DNA of 39,263 nt. Origin: UBA1737 sp964541525. GTDB taxonomy: Bacteria > Bacillota_I > Bacilli_A > ML615J-28 > CAG-313. The notes under the pieces were generated by a model. It made no database searches, was not told the origin of the DNA, and worked only from the letters and a program-made list of their open reading frames with translations. The stretch is taken from contig CAZIQF010000015.1 in assembly GCA_964541525.1 (NCBI GenBank), positions 1 to 39,263 on the forward strand. Reading direction: 5' to 3'. Positions within the stretch are counted from its first letter, which is position 1. Each line of letters opens with the position of its first letter. Of the stretch, positions 27,761 through 35,181 are shown one piece after another. The position numbers and the translations under genes are program-made.

Positions 27761-27789
27761 ATTATACCAAAGAAAGCGTTTTTATGCAA
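27761..27789 (-). promoter_or_regulatory. Sigma-A promoter of the GH20-transporter operon
   Basis: In the minus sense, -35 TTGCAT (27784-27789), a 17-nt spacer and a perfect TATAAT (27761-27766). Expected start near 27754, about 58 nt before the TTG start codon. The spacer contains the operator described at 27771-27785. Confidence 0.75.
27771..27785 (-). promoter_or_regulatory. LacI/CcpA-type operator inside the promoter spacer
   Basis: In the minus sense ATAAAAACGCTTTCT fits WTGNAANCGNWNNCW except for A in place of the G at position 3, and shares the AAAGCGTTT core with the site at 5851-5865. It occupies the gap between the -35 and -10 boxes, so a bound repressor would block RNA polymerase. 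Confidence 0.65.
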
Positions 27790-27821
27790 CTAATACAATA
27801 CATTATTTTTTTAAAAATTAA

Positions 27822-27858
27822 AAAATCAAGACAATCATTTTTGATTAGTCTTGATTTT
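27822..27858 (-). terminator. Rho-independent terminator after the cytoplasmic GHL10 gene
   Basis: An 11-bp perfect outer stem (AAAATCAAGAC with its complement) continues, past one bulged base, into a 5-bp inner stem (AATCA/TGATT). In the minus sense the 3' arm ends in TTTT. It begins about 8 nt after the stop and closes the dipeptidase-GHL10-GHL10 unit. Confidence 0.85.
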
Positions 27859-27866
27859 ATTTTAAA

Positions 27867-29141
27867 TTAACTATTTTTTTGATTCCACATTTCTTTTAAA
27901 TCAATTAAAGCTTGATCTTTTATTGCATTTTTACCCGGAACTAAATCACGATAAGTAAAGAAAATTGTACCTTTGATATTATCAAAATTAGCATTAAATC
28001 TTAATTGATTAGCGATTTCTTTTGGATTTTGCCATGTTTCACAACCAAATCCTTCTGTTGAACCCATATGATAGATTCCTTGACCCATATAAAGAATTGT
28101 GCCTGTTTCTTTACATAAGTTACTCCACCACCATGCAACATCATGATAAGTTACATCTCGTCTTTCAAATGAGAAATAGTTTTGGGGAACAACATAGTCA
28201 ATCCAACCTTCTTTCATCCATTTGTAAACATCCGAATAAAGTTCACTGTAACATTGAAGAGCACCTTTAGCATTATAAGATCCTTTATCCCAACCATCTT
28301 CTCTAATCGAACTATGTGTGCGATAAACAGCAAATGGACTAATACCAAATAAGACTTTTTTATTTTTATTGCTAAGCGATTTTTTCAGTGCATCATGAAC
28401 ACTCTTGATCATTTTATCAACATTACTTCTTCTAAAATCATCAAAACTTTGATTTTCGGATTCACGATATTTTAAATAATCTTCCATCTCTGCTTCTTCA
28501 CTAATTTTGGCATATGGATAAAAATAATCATCAATATGAACACCTTCAACATCGTATTTTTCAGCAACTTCCATAATTGAAGCAGTAACAAATTCAATTA
28601 CTTCAGGATGGCTTGGCGATAAAATGATTTTATTCGTACCATCTAAAATTGTATGTTCTGGGTGTAATCTTGCCCAGTTATTTTCAGAAAGTGTATTTAA
28701 AAATTCTGCTTTGGTCATGTTTAAAGTGGTAATATCTTTATTATTAACCCGATATGGATTCATCCACGCATGAACTTTAATCTTGCGTTTTTTAGCTTCC
28801 TCAATAAAGAATTGAAGAACATCAAATCCTGGATTTTTACCTTCAACACCAGTAATATAACGTGACCAAGGATTTAGTTTTGATGGATAATAAGCATCAT
28901 TCATTGGACGAACTTGGAATACAGCCGTATTCATATTGTAACTTTGCATATTATCTAAAATTTTAATTAAAGCATCTTTATATTCTGCTTCACTTACACC
29001 TTTTGGTGTATCAATATTTTCCACATTAGAAATCCAGCAACCCCGAACATCATCTTCACGATAAATATATTCGGGTAGATCTATTTCTTCTTTATTATGC
29101 CAATATTTTAGATATTCAGGCGTATATCTTTTTAATTTCAT
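27867..29141 (-). CDS. GHL10-family glycoside hydrolase-like protein, cytoplasmic form
   Basis: A 424-aa protein of the GHL10 (formerly DUF187; YddW/DigH/YngK) family. Motifs run in family order: VRGCWISNVENI near the start, MNTAVFQVRPMNDAYYPS, KVHAWMNPYR, LSPSHPEVIEF and the acidic barrel motif DVEGVHIDDYFYPY (about 197-210). E. coli DigH cleaves peptide-free (denuded) peptidoglycan glycan. There is no signal peptide or anchor, so this copy should act in the cytoplasm, unlike its neighbour at 29143-31371, with which it shares all of these motifs. It starts about 2 nt from the paralogue's stop, with AAGGA inside the last codons of that gene. Probably acts on imported glycan chains. Confidence 0.9.
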   Translation of the reverse strand: MKLKRYTPEYLKYWHNKEEIDLPEYIYREDDVRGCWISNVENIDTPKGVSEAEYKDALIKILDNMQSYNMNTAVFQVRPMNDAYYPSKLNPWSRYITGVEGKNPGFDVLQFFIEEAKKRKIKVHAWMNPYRVNNKDITTLNMTKAEFLNTLSENNWARLHPEHTILDGTNKIILSPSHPEVIEFVTASIMEVAEKYDVEGVHIDDYFYPYAKISEEAEMEDYLKYRESENQSFDDFRRSNVDKMIKSVHDALKKSLSNKNKKVLFGISPFAVYRTHSSIREDGWDKGSYNAKGALQCYSELYSDVYKWMKEGWIDYVVPQNYFSFERRDVTYHDVAWWWSNLCKETGTILYMGQGIYHMGSTEGFGCETWQNPKEIANQLRFNANFDNIKGTIFFTYRDLVPGKNAIKDQALIDLKEMWNQKNS

Positions 29142-29142
29142 C

Positions 29143-31371
29143 TTAATCCTTCTTTCTTAAAATTAATCCTAATAAGGTAATTACACCGAGCGTTGATATA
29201 ATTAAAGCACTAGACTTTTTACCACATTTTTTCTTTTCAGGAGTAGGTTCTGGATCATCAACGTCAGTCGGTGGTGTTTCTTCAACAGGTAGTTCTTTAA
29301 CAACATTAAATGTATCACTTTCAAAGATTACTTCTTGGAAACCATCACTTACTTTCAAAACAAATTTCATATCTAACATTTCAATTGCAAAGCAATCATA
29401 GGTAACATCAATTGTGTTTCCACTTAAACTAACATTAGTAGCAATATCATATTGTTTGTCATTTTGAAGCGCATATAAAGTATATGTAAGCGAATCATTA
29501 TCAGCATCTGTTATAGTAAAACTTAAATTAATTTTTGACATGATTAAATAATTTTTTTCGAGTTTAGTATTTAAGACAATGACAGGGGCTTCATTTACTT
29601 TAGTTTTACTAAAATCAACAGTATCAAATGATTCATGAGTTTGATTATCTAATCCATAGGTTACAAATGTATAAGTTTTTCCTTCTTCTTTTTCAAAAGA
29701 AATTTCGGTTTCACCACTTAAAACACGTGCAATCACTTCGCCATCAGCAAGAACGCCATATGCTTTAGCCCCGGTTACTGGTTCAAATGTAATCGTATAA
29801 AGTCCCGTCGGATCCGTTTTAAGTTCTTTAATTTTCGCATAATCACTAACACTTTCATATTCATACGCGGCATAGATTGGTGTCAATGCCGCTTTTTTCC
29901 AAAGATTAGCGGTAACTGCCTTTATGGCTTTTTGTCCACCACCAGATAACATTGATTTATATCTAAACATAACATATCCATCAACATTATAATTCTTTTC
30001 AAAATTCCATTTAATTTGATAATAGATTTCTAGATTAGTAGCAGTACCGCCAGAAGTCCAAGAGCTAACTTGATATAAAGGTGTTCCTACATATAATTTA
30101 CAATCAGTTGTACTTACTACATCACTCCACCAACTATTAATTCCATTGTAATCACCAGTTGGTACTCCAGCATTAGAACTACCTAATCTAGTATAATTTT
30201 GAGGTAAGATATAATCAAGCCAACCCTCCAATACCCATTTTCTAGTATCAGCATAAAGATCGGAATATGAATAATAGCCATTACAATCACTATCCATTCC
30301 ACCTTCAGCGCCACGATGTGGAGCAGCTGGACAAGCTTCAACTTTAGGAGCCCATCTAGCAGCCGGACTAATACCAAATGCGCATTTTCTAGTTCGATTT
30401 TGATTTTTTTCCCGAATGATATTACTCAAACTTTCAATTAAAGTATTAACATTTTCCCTACGCCAATCATAAATACTTAATTCGCCACCACCTGCAACAT
30501 AGTTATTATAATCCTTTAAGTCAATATCTGGTTCACTTGAAAAAGTATAAGCTTTATATTCAGGATGTGCGGTTCCACGATATGATGCATCGTTAGGATA
30601 GAAGTAGTCATCAAAATGAACACCATCAACATCATAATTAGTAACAAATTCATCAAAAGTTGCTTGTAAATGCTCGATAGTTGTTGCTGATGCTGGATTT
30701 AAAACAAATTTACCTTCAGTACCAAAAACAACATTGTGATCTAAAGCCTCACCACTAGCAAAAATCGGATTATCAACTAGTGCACCTTTAGCTTCACAAA
30801 TTGATTTTAAATCACCAAAGTATTCTTGTTTATAATTATAAAGCACATCACCATCGTAATCTTTTAAGTAAGCGATATTTGTAGCTGAGTCTGCTTCAGT
30901 AATATTATAATCAAGTGCTGATGTTGAAGCCCGATATGGATTAAACCATGCATGATATTCTAAACCAGCATTATGAGTTACTTCAATCATCCACGCAACT
31001 GGATCCCACCCTGGGTCAACACCATAGCCGGCTAAATAACGACTCCAAGGTTTATATTTAGATGGATAGAATGCATCATTACATGGGCTAACTTGGAAGA
31101 TAATAGCATTCATTCCTGCATCAATCGAATTTTGTAAGATTGTTAGATAGCGTTCTTTCCACGCATTAATCGATGCTTCACTAGTGCCATTTTGCATTTC
31201 AACGTCCATATTATCAACAGTACATACCCATACTGCCCTGAATTCTTCATCTGCTTCGATATAGTCTTTTTTAAATGTCGGTGCATTCCACGCAAGAATT
31301 AAAACTGTACTACTCGCAAGCAAAATTAACGTTAAAATAAATGAAGATAAAATTTTAAAAAACTTTTCCAT
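29143..31371 (-). CDS. GHL10-family glycoside hydrolase-like surface protein with a C-terminal CG-type anchor
   Basis: A 742-aa secreted paralogue of the YddW/DigH family. The signal peptide or anchor (about 4-29) is followed by the GHL10 barrel (about 38-490): FRAVWVCTVDNMD, NAIIFQVSPCNDAFYPSKY, EYHAWFNPYRAS, FVLNPASA and DVDGVHFDDYFYPN (Asp-Asp pair near 238). Fn3-like (about 500-575) and cadherin-like (about 585-690) modules come next, then a Pro/Asp/Glu linker and the tail Cys716-Gly-Lys-Lys-Ser-Ser, hydrophobic helix, LRKKD. I use the ATG at 31371 because AGGAG is about 11 nt upstream; a TTG three codons earlier is too close. It follows the dipeptidase by 14 nt. Expected role is cutting wall-type glycan outside the cell. 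Confidence 0.9.
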   Translation of the reverse strand: MEKFFKILSSFILTLILLASSTVLILAWNAPTFKKDYIEADEEFRAVWVCTVDNMDVEMQNGTSEASINAWKERYLTILQNSIDAGMNAIIFQVSPCNDAFYPSKYKPWSRYLAGYGVDPGWDPVAWMIEVTHNAGLEYHAWFNPYRASTSALDYNITEADSATNIAYLKDYDGDVLYNYKQEYFGDLKSICEAKGALVDNPIFASGEALDHNVVFGTEGKFVLNPASATTIEHLQATFDEFVTNYDVDGVHFDDYFYPNDASYRGTAHPEYKAYTFSSEPDIDLKDYNNYVAGGGELSIYDWRRENVNTLIESLSNIIREKNQNRTRKCAFGISPAARWAPKVEACPAAPHRGAEGGMDSDCNGYYSYSDLYADTRKWVLEGWLDYILPQNYTRLGSSNAGVPTGDYNGINSWWSDVVSTTDCKLYVGTPLYQVSSWTSGGTATNLEIYYQIKWNFEKNYNVDGYVMFRYKSMLSGGGQKAIKAVTANLWKKAALTPIYAAYEYESVSDYAKIKELKTDPTGLYTITFEPVTGAKAYGVLADGEVIARVLSGETEISFEKEEGKTYTFVTYGLDNQTHESFDTVDFSKTKVNEAPVIVLNTKLEKNYLIMSKINLSFTITDADNDSLTYTLYALQNDKQYDIATNVSLSGNTIDVTYDCFAIEMLDMKFVLKVSDGFQEVIFESDTFNVVKELPVEETPPTDVDDPEPTPEKKKCGKKSSALIISTLGVITLLGLILRKKD

Positions 31372-31385
31372 TGTATTCAATTCTC

Positions 31386-32288
31386 CTAGTATCCTAATAA
31401 AGTTTTACGCATTGTTAAATAATTAAGATATGCAATCTTTTCAATATCTTGTTCAGACATTCCTCTTTTTCTCAATTCACTAATGATATTTTGACAATCA
31501 GCATGTGTCACCAAATCATCTAAATTATCACTCAGTCCTGTTTCATTATTTCCCCCATAATCACTTAAATAATCCATCATATCAAGTCCAAGCATCACAT
31601 GATTAATATCTAACTTATCAACTAAATATAAAATATGATCAACCAATCCCTCAACATTTTGTTTTGAACGTTCTTTTGAGACAAAATTACGAGCACTATT
31701 AACTCCAACATATCCACCTTTATTCTTTAATACCATTAATTGTTCATCATTGAGATTCCTTCGGTGATCACTTAAGGTATAACTACAAGAATGACTAGCA
31801 ATTACCGGTTTTTTAACATAATTCATGACATCATAAAAGCTTTTCACATTTAAATGTGAGACATCAACAATCATATTATGTTCTTCCATAAAGGTTAAAA
31901 ATTCTTTTCCTAAATCAGTTAATCCTCGATCCTTAGGACCAGCTACTCCTGTTGCGAGATGATTTTCTTCATTCCACGTAAGCATTGCATGTCTTACACC
32001 CCGATCATATAAGCGTTTAAGGCAAGCAATAGAATCGACATTTCTTAATCCTTCTAGTCCGAAAACAACATCAAATTGATTTTTATATGGTTTATATGCT
32101 TTTAATGCCAAATCTACTGCTTCTTCAACATCAAAATCAGAGGCACTATAAACAACCCAAATACCACCGACAACATTTCCTTTTTTTAAGTTATCTAAGT
32201 GATATTTTTGAAAAATATTAGTTTCTCCTTTAATTGTTCTTTCATAAAGATTAGAAAAAATATCAGCATGAGTATCATAAATTTTCAT
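31386..32288 (-). CDS. M19 (renal dipeptidase-type) membrane dipeptidase homologue
   Basis: A 300-aa zinc dipeptidase, cytoplasmic since no signal peptide is seen. Expected metal ligands are in place: DTHAD (His7, Asp9), VVFGLEGL (Glu79), VDVSHLN (His145) and IASHSC (His166); the LGLDMMDYLSDYGG segment matches the family C-terminal region. M19 enzymes hydrolyse dipeptides, often with a D-amino acid at the C-terminal side, so muropeptide-derived dipeptides are plausible substrates. It is the first gene behind a strong promoter, with AGGAAAG upstream, and precedes two GHL10 glycosidase genes, which supports a wall-recycling role. Confidence 0.93.
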   Translation of the reverse strand: MKIYDTHADIFSNLYERTIKGETNIFQKYHLDNLKKGNVVGGIWVVYSASDFDVEEAVDLALKAYKPYKNQFDVVFGLEGLRNVDSIACLKRLYDRGVRHAMLTWNEENHLATGVAGPKDRGLTDLGKEFLTFMEEHNMIVDVSHLNVKSFYDVMNYVKKPVIASHSCSYTLSDHRRNLNDEQLMVLKNKGGYVGVNSARNFVSKERSKQNVEGLVDHILYLVDKLDINHVMLGLDMMDYLSDYGGNNETGLSDNLDDLVTHADCQNIISELRKRGMSEQDIEKIAYLNYLTMRKTLLGY

Positions 32289-32328
32289 TTTGTGCTTTCC
32301 TCGTTTCCGTTGCTTAATATGTATATTT

Positions 32329-32357
32329 ATTATAACACATTAGTTAATAAAATGCAA
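32329..32357 (-). promoter_or_regulatory. Sigma-A promoter of the dipeptidase-GHL10 operon
   Basis: In the minus sense, -35 TTGCAT (32352-32357), a 17-nt spacer and a perfect TATAAT (32329-32334). The expected start is near 32322, about 34 nt before the ATG. The -35 hexamer equals that of the GH20 operon promoter, but I see no convincing cre-like site here. Confidence 0.75.
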
Positions 32358-32385
32358 AAAAAGTTATATTTAAAGATATTATAAA

Positions 32386-32416
32386 AAGTGTTAACAAAAA
32401 TAAATTGCTAACACTT
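32386..32416 (-). terminator. Rho-independent terminator after the PIG-L gene
   Basis: Stem of 8 bp (AAGTGTTA with its complement), then one mismatch and two more pairs, ending in TTTTT in the minus sense. It lies just after the stop at 32422 and separates the tyrS operon from the dipeptidase operon. Confidence 0.8.
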
Positions 32417-32421
32417 ACTAT

Positions 32422-33105
32422 TTAAAATGAATCTTTTATAACTTTTTTCTTATAATCATCAATATCAAAACATTCAGCATATTGTTTTTTACAAAGAGCT
32501 CCACGACATCTCGCAAGTGATGTATAATAATCATAATAAGCAAAATCTTTGCTATTCATCACGAACCAATGTTGATGAAGCGCCTTACACCAAAGGTCAT
32601 AACCTTTAGTAATATCAACATAAATATATGGATTAAAGTCCGAATCATCTTCCCAATTTTCAGCAAAGTATAATGGAGCATAGTGACGACCATATTGAGT
32701 TCCAACCACACTTGCCATAAATTGAGCATCTCGAACAATCAAATGCGTATTATGATGATCCTTATGCATTTTTGAATGCCAATGAGTAATAATTATATCT
32801 GGTTTTGTTTTAACAATTATTTCTGATACCCTTCTTACTACTTCTTCCGTTTTTTCGAGTTCTCCATCACCATATTCAAAAACAAAAGCTTCACCATTCA
32901 ACATTTCCATAAAGGATTTTGCCTCATTAATTTTTTGTTTTTTGTAGTCTTCTCTAGACATTGTTGGGGGATTTCCTTTTTCACCAGCTGTTAACGCAAG
33001 CGTATAGTTTTTGCCACCTTCAATAGCATTTGCTGCCATCACCCCACCTGCAGTTAAGCAAGCATCACCAATATGCCCACCGATTGCTAAAATTGTTTTT
33101 GCCAT
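32422..33105 (-). CDS. PIG-L/LmbE-type deacetylase homologue with an altered metal motif
   Basis: A 227-aa cytoplasmic protein of the PIG-L fold, whose members remove the acetyl group from GlcNAc-containing substrates (MshB, BshB, archaeal diacetylchitobiose deacetylase). The N-terminal motif is normally A-H-P-D-D-E; here it is GGHIGDA, with His11 and Asp14 kept but Gly13 where the catalytic Asp usually stands. The distal zinc motif is present as HKDHHNTH (about 112-119), and ITHWHSKMH precedes it. It is one base after the tandem-GNAT gene, with GGAAAGGA upstream, and ends the tyrS operon before a terminator. It may deacetylate amino sugars, use another base, or do a different reaction. Confidence 0.88.
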   Translation of the reverse strand: MAKTILAIGGHIGDACLTAGGVMAANAIEGGKNYTLALTAGEKGNPPTMSREDYKKQKINEAKSFMEMLNGEAFVFEYGDGELEKTEEVVRRVSEIIVKTKPDIIITHWHSKMHKDHHNTHLIVRDAQFMASVVGTQYGRHYAPLYFAENWEDDSDFNPYIYVDITKGYDLWCKALHQHWFVMNSKDFAYYDYYTSLARCRGALCKKQYAECFDIDDYKKKVIKDSF

Positions 33106-33106
33106 A

Positions 33107-34084
33107 TTAAATATCCTTTCCCATTACTGCAAAACTTTGAACAATTTTAAAACCTAAACTTAAATAAATTGTTCTCGCGAAGTTTAATCGATCCGTAAAA
33201 AATGTCATAAATTGCGAACCATGTTCTTTTGAATAACTTGCGAGATAAGAAAATAACGCTCTTCCTAATCCTCTACCTCGCATTCTTGGAGCAATAATAA
33301 TTCCATCAAAATGAGCTCTACCTGATGGTTCGGTATAGAAAGCTCCAGTCCAACCACTAATTCTGCCATGATCGCTTATTACTGCAAACGGATCAGGCTT
33401 TGGTTTCAATAAATTATTTTTGATTACTCTTTCAAATGGTTCTGAATCAATTTCTCGATAAAATTCATCTAAACCAAAATGAATATTAGGATTATATAAT
33501 TCAATTCTAATTTCTGCTTTTGCTAATTCCTTTAATGTTTTTCTAACCACTTCTAATTCTTTAAATTGTTCAAGTTTTAAACAAAAAGCATCTTGAGTTG
33601 ACATAATATCAAAGCCTAATTTAAGAAAGAAACAATATAAATCGCTATTAATACTAGCACCTGGTGCTCCATTATGATCACAGTCAGATGTATTAGGAAT
33701 CATCCATGGCCAATTAATTGTTGATATATAGCCAAAACATACTTGATCTTTCCCCTTTGACTTTAAATACTCGCAAACTAGCTCAACTAAAGTTGTACCA
33801 ATTTTTTTCATTCGGTATTTTTTATCAACAAGAATTGTTGAAATATATCCAGGTTTTAAATTGTTATTGCTTTCTATTTTCCGGATATGTCCCATACAAA
33901 AACCAACAATTTTTTGATTATCAATCGCTAAAAAGACACAATTCAAATCAAATTCAGGATGTTTTTTTAAATTATTATCGAATTCAGTTTTAGATACTTT
34001 TCGGTAAATACCACTAACCTTTTGATTATAAAATTGATATAAAGCATCATAATCATTCATTGTAAATTTACGATATGTAATCAT
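33107..34084 (-). CDS. Tandem-GNAT N-acetyltransferase (second copy)
   Basis: A 325-aa cytoplasmic protein with two GNAT folds. The N-terminal domain has STILVDKKYRMKKIGTTLVE; the C-terminal domain has the well-kept acetyl-CoA loop IIIAPRMRGRGLGRALF and ends YLSLGFKIVQ. A connecting HNGAPGASI segment corresponds in position to NFFPGLPVDF of the copy at 1935-2879. The start codon overlaps the serine hydrolase stop by one base (TAATG), and the PIG-L gene starts one base after its stop. An acetyltransferase coupled to a deacetylase suggests control of amino-sugar acetylation, as proposed for GlmA-type enzymes; the substrate is inferred. Confidence 0.87.
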   Translation of the reverse strand: MITYRKFTMNDYDALYQFYNQKVSGIYRKVSKTEFDNNLKKHPEFDLNCVFLAIDNQKIVGFCMGHIRKIESNNNLKPGYISTILVDKKYRMKKIGTTLVELVCEYLKSKGKDQVCFGYISTINWPWMIPNTSDCDHNGAPGASINSDLYCFFLKLGFDIMSTQDAFCLKLEQFKELEVVRKTLKELAKAEIRIELYNPNIHFGLDEFYREIDSEPFERVIKNNLLKPKPDPFAVISDHGRISGWTGAFYTEPSGRAHFDGIIIAPRMRGRGLGRALFSYLASYSKEHGSQFMTFFTDRLNFARTIYLSLGFKIVQSFAVMGKDI

Positions 34085-35160
34085 TATTTAAATTCCTCAA
34101 TATTCGCCATAATAAAGTTAGCAACACATGCTCTAACTTTTAAATGTAATAAATTTTTTCTAGTTGGATGAACCCGATTAGTTAATAAGATGAATGCAAT
34201 TTCATTTTCTTGATCAATAAAAACATTAGTTCCGGTAAATCCGGTATGAATAATCGTTTTTTCGCTAACTAAATCACCAGCACTTGAAGCTGGATCTTTG
34301 GTTTGCCAGCCCAAACATCTAGCTTTAGGATGAACAACCACTCCTAATGGTTCCCTAACTTGAACTTTGAACAATTCATTGACAGTAATCGGTGATAAAA
34401 TTTTTTTGCACTTAAATGTTCCATTATTTAAAATCATTAAACAAAAGTTAATTAAATCATCGATACTTGCAAACATTCCGGCATGTCCTGCTACACCACC
34501 TAAGGCATAAGCTGTTTCATCATGAACGCTTCCTTTAACATAGCCTTTCATAGTTAAATCATCCCGATATTCAGTTGCTGCACAAAGGTCTTTATTTTGT
34601 GGATTAAAACAAGCTGTTCGCATTTCTAATGGATCAAACAATGCTAATTGGGCATATTCATCAAGTGGAGTATTAGTTACGATTTCAATAATTTTTCCCA
34701 ACAATATATAGTTAAGATCCGAGTATGCAATTTTAGTTGATGGTTCAAATAGTAAACCGCTTAAATTCATGATTTTATTACAAATATCATCACTTGTCAT
34801 TTGGTCTTTAGGTCCTGATATTCCTTCTGGAAGTCCAGATGTATGCGTCATTAAATTCCAAATCGTAATATTGTTAAACGGAAATTCTTTAATATAATCA
34901 TTAACGTTATCATGTAATCGTAATTTTCCTTGTTCAATTAACATCATCACTAAAGTTGTCGTACAAATAACTTTAGTAAGTGATGCTAAATCATAAATCG
35001 TATCAATCCGATTTTTAACTACTTCAGGATATATTTCTCGATTACCAACTACACCTTTAGTAACTTTACTTTTAGTTACAACGGCATAAACTGCACCGGG
35101 AAATGCATTTTCTTCAACTGCTTGATTTAATAATTGTTCTAGTCTTTGTTTAATTTCCAT
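34084..35160 (-). CDS. Serine hydrolase of the beta-lactamase fold, YbbE/AmiE-like
   Basis: A 358-aa penicillin-binding/beta-lactamase-fold enzyme. The nucleophile motif S-x-x-K is SLTK (Ser60, Lys63), the second motif is Y146-S-D in AYSDLNYILLGK, and the third is HTG in IIHTGFTGT near 305. GGVAGHAGMFAS and LLTNRVHPTR match the B. subtilis YbbE/AmiE subgroup, which works as an N-acetylmuramoyl-L-alanine amidase in muropeptide catabolism beside NagZ. That protein is secreted; this one has no signal peptide, so it would act on imported muropeptides. It is 21 nt after tyrS (AGAGGAA upstream) and coupled to the GNAT gene. A plain esterase is the alternative. Confidence 0.87.
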   Translation of the reverse strand: MEIKQRLEQLLNQAVEENAFPGAVYAVVTKSKVTKGVVGNREIYPEVVKNRIDTIYDLASLTKVICTTTLVMMLIEQGKLRLHDNVNDYIKEFPFNNITIWNLMTHTSGLPEGISGPKDQMTSDDICNKIMNLSGLLFEPSTKIAYSDLNYILLGKIIEIVTNTPLDEYAQLALFDPLEMRTACFNPQNKDLCAATEYRDDLTMKGYVKGSVHDETAYALGGVAGHAGMFASIDDLINFCLMILNNGTFKCKKILSPITVNELFKVQVREPLGVVVHPKARCLGWQTKDPASSAGDLVSEKTIIHTGFTGTNVFIDQENEIAFILLTNRVHPTRKNLLHLKVRACVANFIMANIEEFK

Positions 35161-35181
35161 AACAATTCCTCTAATATTTGT

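Noticed and set aside
32300..32316. CGTTTCC-type site near the dipeptidase start as an operator
   Set aside because: Poor match to the cre consensus and not palindromic.
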